From: AP-15 sp963833745
Lineage (GTDB): Bacteria > Pseudomonadota > Alphaproteobacteria > ATCC43930 > CGMCC-115725
Direction: 5' to 3'
Assembly: GCA_963833745.1 (NCBI GenBank)
Contig: CAWHZD010000007.1
Coordinates: forward strand, 868,001-932,000
DNA: 64,000 nucleotides
Part shown: positions 50,755-59,232 of the stretch, in pieces
Numbering within the stretch: the stretch's first letter is position 1
Layout of the letters: the number at the start of each line of letters is the position of its first letter
Position numbers and translations under genes: made by a program
Notes under the pieces: generated by a model
What the model was told of the DNA's origin: nothing
Databases searched by the model: none
What the model saw: only the letters and a program-made list of their open reading frames with translations

Positions 50755-52158
50755 ATGTTCCGACCCAAGCGCAGAAGCCGGTGGGCCGTTCTCGTGGTGA
50801 CCGGCTTTCTGCTGGCCTTCGGCCGCGCTGACGCCCAGCAAAGCGGACGCGGTCAGACGAGCTACATGCCGGTGGACATCACCGAGCCCTTCGCCTCCAT
50901 CATGGCGCGCCTGTCCGCGGCCAAGCCCGCCGTCGAGCAGGAGCACAACACCCTCCTTAACGAGCGCTACGACCTCAGCGACCGCCCGGCCCAGGGTGTC
51001 ACGATGGACCGCAGCAAGCCGGTCCAGGAGGGGGTTCGCGTCAAATTGCCTGCCGGGATGACTTGGGACAGCCTGGCGGCAATGACGCCGGACCAAATCC
51101 GCGACCAGAACCGGTTCCCGAAGGGCTTCTACCCGCTGCCCCACCCCAAGCACCCGGAAGGGGGTTTTGTTTTTCCGCGCTTTGTCATCGACGCGATCAA
51201 ACAGCAGGACGGGCGCGACCTGAACCGGTTCGACATCGATTTCGATCTGCCGGATCGGTTCCTGGCCGAGTTCCCGCCAGCCATCTATCTAAGCCCGCGG
51301 CCGGAGCTCGGCGACGTCTCGCAAGGCAAGCTGGTCTCTTTGACCAATTACTACCAGCTGTTCAACGGCCTCCTGACGCCCCGCCAGCTCGAAGGGCTGC
51401 GACTGCTGCTGACGCCGTTCCCGCAACAACAATTCAATGCGACCGAGGATCGCCGCGCCGAACTTCCCAGCACCGGCGCTGCTTGCTTTGACTGCCATTC
51501 CAACGGCCATCAAAACGGTGCGACCCACCTTGCCCCGGATACCAGGCCACAGCAGTTCCGCCATCGCATCAAGACGATATCCTTGCGCGGCTTGAACATT
51601 CAGCGGCTGTTCGGCTCGCAGCGGGCGCTCAAGACGGTCGAGGACTTCACCGAATTCGAGCAGCGCACCGCCTATTTCGACGGGGATCACGTGATTGCCG
51701 CAAAAAAGGGGGTCAATCCGCTAGAGCGCGGCAGCCAGGTGGATTTCATGGCCGATTTTGAGGAGATGTTGAACTTCCCGCCGGCGCCCAAGCTCGACAT
51801 CTTCGGCAAGCTCATTCCCGCCACGGCGACCCCGGCCGAGCTGCGCGGCCAGGCGGTGTTTTTTGGCAAGGGCCAGTGCGCCAGCTGCCACCAGCCGCCC
51901 TATTACACCGACAATTCGATGCACGACCTTGAAACCGAGCGCTTTTTCAAGCCGATGATGATCAACGGCATGATGGCGGTCGGCGACGGGCCGATCAAAA
52001 CTTTTGCGCTGCGCGGCGTAAAGGACAACCCGCCCTATCTGCACGACGAGCGGCTGCTGACCCTGGAGGACACGGTCGAGTTCTTCAACCTGATCCTCGG
52101 CACCAAGCTCGCGCCGCAGGAAAAGCAGGATCTGGTCGCCTTTATGCGCGCACTGTAG
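50755..52158 (+). CDS. Diheme cytochrome c peroxidase-like protein
   Basis: A 467-residue periplasmic protein with a signal peptide ending near RADA. Two c-type heme sites: CFDCH at 244-248 and CASCH at 375-379. The C-terminal half has the peroxidase/MauG-like pattern LRGQAVFFGKGQCASCHQPPYYTDNSMHDL and LRGVKDNPPYLHDERLLTLEDTVEFFN. The long N-terminal region without heme is unlike standard CcpA. It may be a di-heme oxidase of unknown substrate. GGGAGGAGAAGG precedes ATG 50755. Confidence 0.82.
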   Translation: MFRPKRRSRWAVLVVTGFLLAFGRADAQQSGRGQTSYMPVDITEPFASIMARLSAAKPAVEQEHNTLLNERYDLSDRPAQGVTMDRSKPVQEGVRVKLPAGMTWDSLAAMTPDQIRDQNRFPKGFYPLPHPKHPEGGFVFPRFVIDAIKQQDGRDLNRFDIDFDLPDRFLAEFPPAIYLSPRPELGDVSQGKLVSLTNYYQLFNGLLTPRQLEGLRLLLTPFPQQQFNATEDRRAELPSTGAACFDCHSNGHQNGATHLAPDTRPQQFRHRIKTISLRGLNIQRLFGSQRALKTVEDFTEFEQRTAYFDGDHVIAAKKGVNPLERGSQVDFMADFEEMLNFPPAPKLDIFGKLIPATATPAELRGQAVFFGKGQCASCHQPPYYTDNSMHDLETERFFKPMMINGMMAVGDGPIKTFALRGVKDNPPYLHDERLLTLEDTVEFFNLILGTKLAPQEKQDLVAFMRAL

Positions 52159-52324
52159 GGGGCAGAGCAGCCGCGCCGGGAGAACGCCGGCGCGCCGGGC
52201 GCGAATGATGCTGTCGCCGGTCCGGTCCGCCAACCTCGACCGATGCGCCACCCGCCTGTACCCGGTCGGATGACGGATGCTATCATGGTCGGGAAATTGC
52301 GGTTTGCGGCGAGGAGAGCGCAGC

Positions 52325-53569
52325 ATGTCAGAGCACGGCGCCGGGGCGGTCCAAGGTATTGCGTGGCCCTCGAACGGGCTTTCCGAAGTGCCGTTCCGGC
52401 TCTACACCGATCCCGACCAATACCGGCTCGAACAGGAGCGCATTTTCAAGGGGCCGGCCTGGAGCTATCTCTGCCTCGCCGCCGAAATCCCCAATGCCGG
52501 CGATTGGGTCGCGACCACAATCGGCGAGACCGCGGTCGCCGTCACCCGCGACCATGACGGCGGCGTCAAAGCCTTTGTCAACCGCTGCGCCCATCGCGGC
52601 AATCTGCTGTGCATCGAGCGCCAGGGCCACGGCAAAGAAATCAAGTGCATCTATCACGGCTGGACCTATGACCTCGCCGGCAAACTGACCGGCGTCGCGT
52701 TTGAGCGCGGGGTCAAGCGCCAGGGCGGGATGCCCGCCGAATTCCGCAAGGACGACCACGATCTGCCGCGGCTGCGGGTCAGCGAACTGGCCGGGCTCGT
52801 CTTCGGCACCTTGAGCGACGAGGCGCCCGACCTCGAAACCTACCTCGGCCCGCAGATCACCGGCGGCATCCGCCGGGTGCTGAACCGGCCGGTCCACATT
52901 CTCGGCCGCAGCACGCAAGTATTGCCGAACAACTGGAAGCTTTACTTCGAAAACACCAAGGACACCTATCACGCGAGCATCCTGCACACCTTTCTGACGA
53001 CGTTCCGCATCAACCGGCTGTCGATGCCGGGCGGCATCAATATCGACGACAGCGGCGGGCATCATTTCAGCCAGGCCAAGCTCGACTTCGCCGCCGAGGA
53101 CGCTGACTACAGCCGCGAGGGTTTGCGCTCCGACATGGAAATGCGCCTCGCCGACCCTTCGGTCATCGAATCGATCGACGAATACGGCGATCAGGTTTCG
53201 GTGCAGATATTGACGATCTTTCCCGGCATGATCCTGCAACAGATCAGGAATTCGATCGCGGTGCGGGCGATCCACCCGAAGGGTCTCGAAAAGACCGAGC
53301 TCGAATGGATCCATCTGGGCTTTGACGGCGACGACGAGGCGATGACCGAGCGCCGTGTGCGCCAAGGCAATCTGGTGGGTGCGGCCGGCTACATCTCGAT
53401 GGAAGACGGCTGCGTCGGCGGCTTTGTCCAGCGCGCGCTGCGCTACAATGACGACGACAGCGGTGTCGTGATGATGGGCGGCTACGACGCCCAGTCGCAG
53501 CCTTTCCGCTCCAGCGAAGCCGCAATCCGCGGCTTCTGGAAGAAGTACCGCGCCATGGTCGGTGATTGA
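52325..53569 (+). CDS. Rieske non-heme iron ring-hydroxylating oxygenase, alpha subunit
   Basis: A 414-residue catalytic subunit. The Rieske cluster ligands are C88-x-H90 in CAHRGN and C108-x2-H111 in CIYHGW. The mononuclear iron site is D213, H216 and H221 in NTKDTYHASILH. It would dihydroxylate or demethylate an aromatic acid, in the anthranilate/benzoate/salicylate-type group. GAGGAGAG precedes ATG 52325. The beta subunit is downstream (53693) behind a hairpin repeat; ferredoxin and reductase genes are not adjacent. Confidence 0.9.
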   Translation: MSEHGAGAVQGIAWPSNGLSEVPFRLYTDPDQYRLEQERIFKGPAWSYLCLAAEIPNAGDWVATTIGETAVAVTRDHDGGVKAFVNRCAHRGNLLCIERQGHGKEIKCIYHGWTYDLAGKLTGVAFERGVKRQGGMPAEFRKDDHDLPRLRVSELAGLVFGTLSDEAPDLETYLGPQITGGIRRVLNRPVHILGRSTQVLPNNWKLYFENTKDTYHASILHTFLTTFRINRLSMPGGINIDDSGGHHFSQAKLDFAAEDADYSREGLRSDMEMRLADPSVIESIDEYGDQVSVQILTIFPGMILQQIRNSIAVRAIHPKGLEKTELEWIHLGFDGDDEAMTERRVRQGNLVGAAGYISMEDGCVGGFVQRALRYNDDDSGVVMMGGYDAQSQPFRSSEAAIRGFWKKYRAMVGD

Positions 53570-53594
53570 AGCCACAAGCTTGCAACTATACTTC

Positions 53595-53679
53595 CGTCGT
53601 TCCCGCGGAAGCGGGAACCCAGGGGCCGGAGTCCGAGTGGGCGCCTCTGGACCCCCGCTTTCGCGGGGGCGACGATAAC
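53595..53679. repeat. Dispersed hairpin repeat, copy C
   Basis: Opens with CGTTCCCGCGGAAGCGGGAACCCAG and closes with GGACCCCCGCTTTCGCGGGGGCGACGATAA, the same two-hairpin unit as copies A and B. It fills the gap between the alpha and beta oxygenase genes, starting 25 bases after the alpha stop and ending 13 bases before the beta start. Confidence 0.8.
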
Positions 53680-53692
53680 CTACCGAGGCCGC

Positions 53693-54181
53693 ATGGTTGA
53701 CTTCGAGCCGGCTACTGAGACCATCCGGCACGGCGTCCAAGAGCTGATCGCCGCCTATGCCGAGTGCATCGACGACGACCGGCTCGAAGAATGGCCGGAC
53801 TTCTTTGTCGAGGACTGCCGCTATCTGATCACCAGCCGGCAGAGCCATGAGGCCGGCTATCGCCACGGCGTCGTCTACGCCGCCTCGCGCGGCATGCTGG
53901 CCGACCGCATCCTGGCGTTGCGCCGCGCCAACATCTTTGAGCCGCACCGCTATCGCCACGTCATCGGCCCGACCCGCATCGGCAAGATCGCCGACGGTAT
54001 CGCCGAAGTCCGCTCGAATTTCATCGCGGTGCGCATCATGCATGACGGCGAGATGAGCCTCTTCGCCGCCGGCCGCTATCTCGACCGCATCGCCGTCGCG
54101 GCCGAACCCTACCGCTTCCTCGAACGCCTCGTGATCCTCGACAGCGAAAAAATCGACACGCTCCTGGTCATCCCACTGTAG
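53693..54181 (+). CDS. Aromatic-ring-hydroxylating oxygenase, beta subunit
   Basis: A 162-residue NTF2/SnoaL-like protein of the BenB/AntB family: IAAYAECIDDDRLEEWPDFFVEDCRYLIT, RRANIFEPHRYRHVIGPTRI and VRSNFIAVRIMHDGEMSLFAAGRY. It packs with the alpha subunit in an alpha3beta3 oxygenase. ATG 53693 lies directly behind hairpin repeat C, so messenger stability between alpha and beta may be affected by the hairpins. Confidence 0.9.
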   Translation: MVDFEPATETIRHGVQELIAAYAECIDDDRLEEWPDFFVEDCRYLITSRQSHEAGYRHGVVYAASRGMLADRILALRRANIFEPHRYRHVIGPTRIGKIADGIAEVRSNFIAVRIMHDGEMSLFAAGRYLDRIAVAAEPYRFLERLVILDSEKIDTLLVIPL

Positions 54182-54209
54182 CCCTCCAAGCGGCCCCGCG
54201 CCCCCACGA

Positions 54210-55284
54210 TCACCCCCGGCGGAAGCGCTTGCCGTGGCCTATCAGCCGTTCGTTAGGCAGAAGGACGCCTTTCTCGTTGTCGGCGATGACATGGCCGATG
54301 ATTTCGGGCCTGGCGGCTGTGGCGTTGAAGGATCGCCAGAATTGGGGCGCAATCGCGCTCGGCCGCGAGCACGCAAAACCCGACCCCCATGTTGTAGACC
54401 CCGAACATCTCGGGCTCGTCGACCTCGCCATATTGCTGGATCAGCCGAAAGATTGGCGGCGTCGGCGGCAGGTTGTCGATTTCGAACCCGACCGTTACGG
54501 CGACCCGCGGCAGGTTCAACAGGCCGTCGCCGGTGATGTTGACCAGCGCCTTTACATTCGGGACCTGGGCGATGATGTCGAGCGCCTCCGGCACATAAAT
54601 CAGGGTCGGCCGCAACAGCTCCTCGCCGAGCGTCACGCCGAGCTCGGGAAAGACGTGATCGACCGCGACCTTGCCGCGCTCGAAAAACGCCCGCCGGGCA
54701 AGGCTCAACCCGTTGCTGTGAATGCCGCTGCTGTCGATGCCGATGATCACGTCGCCGGGTATCAGGTCGCGCCCGACAATGATCCGGTCGAGCGGCACCA
54801 ACCCGACCGCCATCCCGACCAGGTCAAAGCCGGTGACCACGTCTTTCAGCTGGGCGATCTCGCCGCCCGAAATCGAGATCCCGGCCTGCCGCGCGCCCTC
54901 GGCGAGCCCGACCGCGAGCGCGCCCAGCATCTCGGCGTCGGCCGCGCCGACGGCGATGTAGTCGACCATCGACAACGGCCGCGCGCCGACGCAGATCAGA
55001 TCGTTGACGTTCATCGCGACGCAGTCGATGCCGATCGTGTCGTATTTTTTCATCATGTCGGCGACGACCGATTTCGAGCCGACCCCATCGGTGCAGATCG
55101 CCAGCCCGACGCCGCCGCCGATGTCGACCACATTGGCGAAATAGCCGATGTCGAGCGCCACCGCGCCGAGTTGCCCTGCCGCCGGCCAGGTTTTCTTGAT
55201 TGCAGCGACGATCTTGCCGAGACCGGTTTCGGCCGCCGCCACATCGACCCCAGCCGCCTTGTAGAGATCCTCAGGCGTGGCCAT
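54210..55284 (-). CDS. PurM-like (AIR synthase family) protein with shifted C-terminus
   Basis: A PurM/AIR synthase-fold ATP-binding protein: LYKAAGVDVAAAE, CTDGVGSK, YDTIGIDCVAMNVNDL, ARPLSMVDYIAV, GGEIAQL and SSGIHSNGLSLARR match phosphoribosylformylglycinamidine cyclo-ligase. The open frame ends at 54253 with an unrelated tail; the family tail (EIIGHVIADNEKGVLLPNERLIGHG) continues in another frame to 54210. One base is gained or lost near 54310-54322. Without the shift it would be a normal-length PurM. It is 21 bases downstream of a meta-cleavage-type hydratase, an odd setting for purine synthesis. Confidence 0.8.
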
Positions 55285-55305
55285 ACCGATGCCCGCTCGG
55301 CCCTC

Positions 55306-56064
55306 TCAGGCGTCGCGAAACGCGATGTCGACGCGGCCGAGGGACCCAAAATCGGCGCTGATCTTGGTCCCGTGGCGGGTGAAGACCATGCCGGTCCACG
55401 AGCCGGTGGTGACAAAAGTCCCGGCCTTGGCGCCGCCGCGTGTCCGCATCAGATTGGCGAATTCGACGAGGGCGGCGACCGGATCGCGCGCGGCGCCCAT
55501 GCTGCTGTCGGCGAAAGGCTCACCGTCTTCGGTGATCCGCATCTCGGTCCGCGAAAGATCGAGCTTCTCCCAATCCGGCACCGCAGCACTCCAGACGAGG
55601 CCGCCATTTGCATAATTGTCGGCGAGCATCAGCGGCCGGGCGAGCACGCGCGGATCGACAAAACGGGAATCGACGACCTCGATCACCGGGTGCAGTGTCG
55701 CCCCGGCGGTGACATCGGCACGGTCGTAAGGCTGGGCCCGCTGCGGCAGGTCCAGGCCGAGGCGGAACGCGAGCTCGGCCTCGATGGCGATCAGTCGCAA
55801 CTCTGCGGCGTTATAGCTGGCCGGGCTCGGGCGGATCATCCGCGCATAGATCGGCGCGCAAAACGCCGCTGTCGTCGGTGAGGCGGCGCCGACTTTCCAG
55901 CCGCCGATCGCTTCGCCAAGCTGTCGCGCGGCGGCATCCTGGATCTGATAGGCGTCGATGTCGGATTGCGGGCGGCAGGCGGTTGGCAGTTCGGCGATCG
56001 GCTCACCACCGCGGCGCGCGGCGCACAACAATCGGGCGGCTTCTTCGGCTTGGTCCTGGCGCAT
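55306..56064 (-). CDS. 2-keto-4-pentenoate hydratase / fumarylacetoacetate hydrolase-family protein
   Basis: A 252-residue enzyme of the MhpD/HpaH type: IGGWKVGAASPTTAAFCAPIYARM, IEAELAFRLG with metal-binding Glu residues, HPVIEVVDSRF, and FVTTGSWTG near the end. It hydrates 2-hydroxydienoates from ring cleavage, or decarboxylates 4-oxalocrotonate-like acids. GGAAGG precedes ATG 56064. Together with the oxygenase alpha/beta pair it suggests an aromatic degradation patch, although the strands are opposite. Confidence 0.85.
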   Translation of the reverse strand: MRQDQAEEAARLLCAARRGGEPIAELPTACRPQSDIDAYQIQDAAARQLGEAIGGWKVGAASPTTAAFCAPIYARMIRPSPASYNAAELRLIAIEAELAFRLGLDLPQRAQPYDRADVTAGATLHPVIEVVDSRFVDPRVLARPLMLADNYANGGLVWSAAVPDWEKLDLSRTEMRITEDGEPFADSSMGAARDPVAALVEFANLMRTRGGAKAGTFVTTGSWTGMVFTRHGTKISADFGSLGRVDIAFRDA

Positions 56065-56166
56065 CTCGCATCCTTCCGGGCTCGGGTACGCATCCGCCGC
56101 CGGCCGAAAATCGGCCGACGGCTGATGCATTGATAAATTGTACCGGGGTCGGATGCAGCCGCCAAA

Positions 56167-57990
56167 TTACTGATATTTGAGAGTGCTGCCGGTCAGCGGG
56201 TCGAGGATCAGCGTCCGCGTGTTCGGCTGGTTGTCAAAGTCGAACATATTGAGGATCGACCCGGCGAACTGGTCGAACGAGAACGACCCGAGCGGCTGGC
56301 CTGGCGGCAAGGTCGCGCCGTCGATGAAACCGAGGTTCCAGTTCGTCTCGATAAAACTCAGGCTCGAGGTCTGGTCGGTCACGGTGTGATCGATGAAATT
56401 GGTCTTGGCCCAGGGCGAGATCACCATGAAGGGCAACCGCGGGCCATAGCCGCAACGGCCGGCTCCGGGAGGAGCGCCGGCTGGAGTTGGACCACACACG
56501 CCCGAGGTCGAGATGGCATTGGGGTTGCCCGGGGTGGTCGACGTTGACAACGGCAAGACCGGGATAAGTGAGTCGTTGGCGTTGGTGGAGGCATCGTCGC
56601 TGCCGCTGCCGTTATTGTTTGTCGAGTGATTGACGATTGGCCCGCTCACGTGGTCGTACCAGCCATCCGAATCGTCGTAGTTGATGATCACCGCGGTCTG
56701 GCGCCAGAACGGCGACTGCTGGAGCGCATTGAGCACAGTGACAAGAAAGACCTGCTCGGTCAGCGGGTCGGAATTGCCGGGATGCGCATTCTGGTATTTC
56801 GGCGCCTTCAGATACGAGACGGCGGGCAGATTGCCAGCCTTCAATGCGTTGAAGAAATCGTTGACGTCGTATTGGTGGTTGGCCTGATCAGTTTTGCCGA
56901 TCTGCGAGGGCTTATCGGGCAACGGACGCAGATGATGCGGGTTGCGTGTCGATACGTAGTATTGAAAGGGTTCGTGATGCGGCACGTAATCCGCGGTCAG
57001 CGTATGGATGTCGGTCGGGGGGGTTGTTTGGCCGTTCTGCGCAGTCGGGTTTGGCACGACCAATGCGGGCTTCGAAGCGCCGGGCGGGGTCCATTGATGC
57101 TGGATGTGCATCGAGCCGCAAACAGCCGGGCTGCTCATAGTCGCGGCCTGGGTCGGCGCGAACCCGCCCTGGAACCAACCCCAGGTGACGTGCTTGGCGT
57201 TCAGCAGATCACCGATGTTTTTGCCCGACACCTGCACGGTTCCTTGACCGGTCTTGGCGCCGCCCATGTCGGCGCCGCAATCGTCGAGCGCCGGATCGGG
57301 ATCGCCGGTGATCGTCACCGACGGGCTTGTCGTTGCGATCTTCCCGCCCGAGAACGTCAGGGCGATGACAGCATTTCCGGTCTGCCCAGAGACGAGATTG
57401 ACGGCGCCCACCGTCGACGGACCGAACATGCTGCCATGCGAGTTGTCGTCCATCGCAAAGCGCTGAGCGTAGTTCCACAGCGCGGTGACGGTGTTGCCGT
57501 CGAAATACGCCATCACCATCGACCCATCGGGCCTGCAGCCGAGACCTATGTCGCCGGTTGCCTGGACGAATTTGTCCATCAGCCCGCCGTCGAACGCCTT
57601 TTGTTCGGCGGTGTAGTCGTGATCCATGTCGCAGGTGAAGGCCTCGGAGCGCATCAGCCGAAAGGGCTGGCGAAGGTTCGGGTTATTCATCAACAACCCG
57701 GCTGAGAGCAGGGTGTTGGCGGATGGCGTGTCGTCATCGGCGACGAAACGCGGCTCTGGAAAGGCTAGGACTTTTGGGTTCTCCGCGAATGGATAAGTCC
57801 CGAAGTAATGGTCGAAACTTTCGTTCTCTCCATAAATGACGACGATGTGCTTGATTGGCGTCTGGGTTGATGGCGACTGCGCCTGATCATCGCCGGCAAC
57901 GCTCGGCATCGCCGCTGCGCCGGAGAGAATCGTGCTCGCGGCAAGAATGGCGAGTTTTGCTTTCCAAGGTCGCATAAATTTAGCTGACAT
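56167..57990 (-). CDS. Exported phosphoesterase (phospholipase C/acid phosphatase AcpA-like family), copy 1
   Basis: A 607-residue secreted protein of the PF04185 phosphoesterase family. The signal peptide ends near SVAG. IKHIVVIYGENESFDHYFGTYP contains the metal/nucleophile motif (GENxSFDHYFG), ANHQYDVNDFFNAL, IINYDDSDGWYDHV and RLPFMVISPWAKTNFIDH complete the active site. It releases phosphate from phospholipids or phosphomonoesters. GCGAGAAATC precedes ATG 57990. The upstream region has two Pho-box-like sites, supporting induction by phosphate limitation. Confidence 0.88.
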   Translation of the reverse strand: MSAKFMRPWKAKLAILAASTILSGAAAMPSVAGDDQAQSPSTQTPIKHIVVIYGENESFDHYFGTYPFAENPKVLAFPEPRFVADDDTPSANTLLSAGLLMNNPNLRQPFRLMRSEAFTCDMDHDYTAEQKAFDGGLMDKFVQATGDIGLGCRPDGSMVMAYFDGNTVTALWNYAQRFAMDDNSHGSMFGPSTVGAVNLVSGQTGNAVIALTFSGGKIATTSPSVTITGDPDPALDDCGADMGGAKTGQGTVQVSGKNIGDLLNAKHVTWGWFQGGFAPTQAATMSSPAVCGSMHIQHQWTPPGASKPALVVPNPTAQNGQTTPPTDIHTLTADYVPHHEPFQYYVSTRNPHHLRPLPDKPSQIGKTDQANHQYDVNDFFNALKAGNLPAVSYLKAPKYQNAHPGNSDPLTEQVFLVTVLNALQQSPFWRQTAVIINYDDSDGWYDHVSGPIVNHSTNNNGSGSDDASTNANDSLIPVLPLSTSTTPGNPNAISTSGVCGPTPAGAPPGAGRCGYGPRLPFMVISPWAKTNFIDHTVTDQTSSLSFIETNWNLGFIDGATLPPGQPLGSFSFDQFAGSILNMFDFDNQPNTRTLILDPLTGSTLKYQ

Positions 57991-58165
57991 GATTTCTCGC
58001 TCGCAAATGTGGTGGAAGCGCGTGGGTACCGATGGCAAGCCTGCGTGGTGTCCCCTCGCCGCTCGAACAGCACCGTACCCAGCCAGCCGCTGATAGCGGC
58101 GGCGGTCCCCATAGAGCGGCAAGGTTGAAATTAATCGGGTGAAGTTTCAGTTTTTTGCCGAAATC

Positions 58166-58184
58166 ATGTCAGTTTTTGGTCAGC
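58166..58184 (+). promoter_or_regulatory. Pho-box-like element 1
   Basis: ATGTCAGTTTTTGGTCAGC has two GTCA words exactly 11 bases apart with a T-rich spacer, the geometry of PhoB binding sites (CTGTCAT-like heptamers spaced by 4 AT-rich bases). Confidence 0.5.
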
Positions 58185-58198
58185 ACGCGCCTCGGCAG

Positions 58199-58217
58199 CT
58201 GTCATCAAAACGTCAAA
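58199..58217 (+). promoter_or_regulatory. Pho-box-like element 2
   Basis: CTGTCATCAAAACGTCAAA matches the PhoB consensus heptamer CTGTCAT fully in its first half, with the second GTCA 11 bases after the first and an A-rich spacer. It lies about 85 bases before the imelysin start and 209 bases before the phosphoesterase start. Confidence 0.6.
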
Positions 58218-58301
58218 AGAGGCGGTTAAACCTGCCGTGGGTGTGCCGGCCGCCCGCGGGGGATCTCGCCTGGCCGGCGCGTCGTGTAAGGCGGGGCATC
58301 A

Positions 58302-59210
58302 ATGCTCGGGGTATCAATGCTGGGGCACGCGTCTATGCGCGATTCGGACACCGGTGCGCCTCGGCTGGCCGCGCGAAAGCGGAGCGCACCATCGCGCCGG
58401 TTGCGTCTGTCGAGCGCTCTCTGCGCCGCTCTATGCGCTGCTTTCACAGTATCCACCGCGATATCTGCGTCGCCCAATGTATCGCAGGTTCCAAGCGACA
58501 ATCTCGCAGTCACTGCCGAACAGTACCGTCCGATCATGACCCGAGACATCGACCACTCGTTAGCGGGGACGCGGCTGTTGCGAGCCCGCCTTGTCGCCGG
58601 GGACGTCGCCGGCGCCGAGAAGGCCTGGGTCGATGCGCGGGTGGGGTGGGAGCGGGCCGAGGTGTTCACCAGCGGCTTTGTTCCCGATCTCGATCAGGAA
58701 ATCGACGCGTGGCCCAATGCGCTTTTGGGCTTTCATGCGATCGAGGCAAAATTGTTCGGCGCGAAACGGACCGATTTGACGCCCGAGACCGACGCGCTGA
58801 TCCTCAACCTCGAGGATCTGGACGTTAAGGTTCACCATCTCGATCTGCTGCCGCAGCGCCTGCTCAACGGCACCGCGCGGCTCGCCTATGAAGTCGGCGA
58901 CAGCAAGGCGGCCGGCGGCGAGTCGGCGTTCAGCGGCACCTCGCTCAATGACATGCAGAACAACGTCGACGGAATCGACATTGCGTACCGGACAATTTTT
59001 GCCGCCGCCCTCGCCGCGCATGATCCCAAGCTGGCAACCGCAATTCCGCAAAAAATCGCCGAGCTGAAAACCCAGGTCGACGTGCCGGATCTGAAAAGTC
59101 TGGATCCCGGCAAGCTACGCGCGCAAAGCGAAGAGCTGATCGTACTGCTGCAGCAGGCGTCGCCGAAGATCGGGTTGCGGGGACCGACCCTCGAGGAAAT
59201 CGCTCAGTGA
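58302..59210 (+). CDS. Imelysin/EfeO-like (peptidase M75 fold) periplasmic protein
   Basis: A 302-residue helical protein. GWERAEVF and GFHAIEAKLFG (the GxHxxE imelysin motif) are the family's putative metal-binding residues. A basic stretch at residues 24-35 and a hydrophobic segment at about 36-55 form a signal peptide; AAGGCGGGG before ATG 58302 decides this start. EfeO-like proteins bind iron or copper in the periplasm. The stop is 22 bases before the diheme gene, indicating an operon. Pho-box-like sites lie upstream. Confidence 0.82.
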   Translation: MLGVSMLGHASMRDSDTGAPRLAARKRSAPSRRLRLSSALCAALCAAFTVSTAISASPNVSQVPSDNLAVTAEQYRPIMTRDIDHSLAGTRLLRARLVAGDVAGAEKAWVDARVGWERAEVFTSGFVPDLDQEIDAWPNALLGFHAIEAKLFGAKRTDLTPETDALILNLEDLDVKVHHLDLLPQRLLNGTARLAYEVGDSKAAGGESAFSGTSLNDMQNNVDGIDIAYRTIFAAALAAHDPKLATAIPQKIAELKTQVDVPDLKSLDPGKLRAQSEELIVLLQQASPKIGLRGPTLEEIAQ

Positions 59211-59232
59211 AGAGGCCGCGGACGGCGCGCCG

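Larger units (their letters stand above)
57991..58301. other. Divergent promoter region between phosphoesterase and imelysin genes
   Basis: A 311-base gap with no ORF of note. It holds the two Pho-box-like elements described separately. Both flanking genes are transcribed outward from it. Confidence 0.6.

Noticed and set aside
54229..55881. 550-codon plus-strand frame opposite the PurM-like and hydratase genes
   Set aside because: Both minus-strand genes have clear family motifs; the plus-strand product has none.
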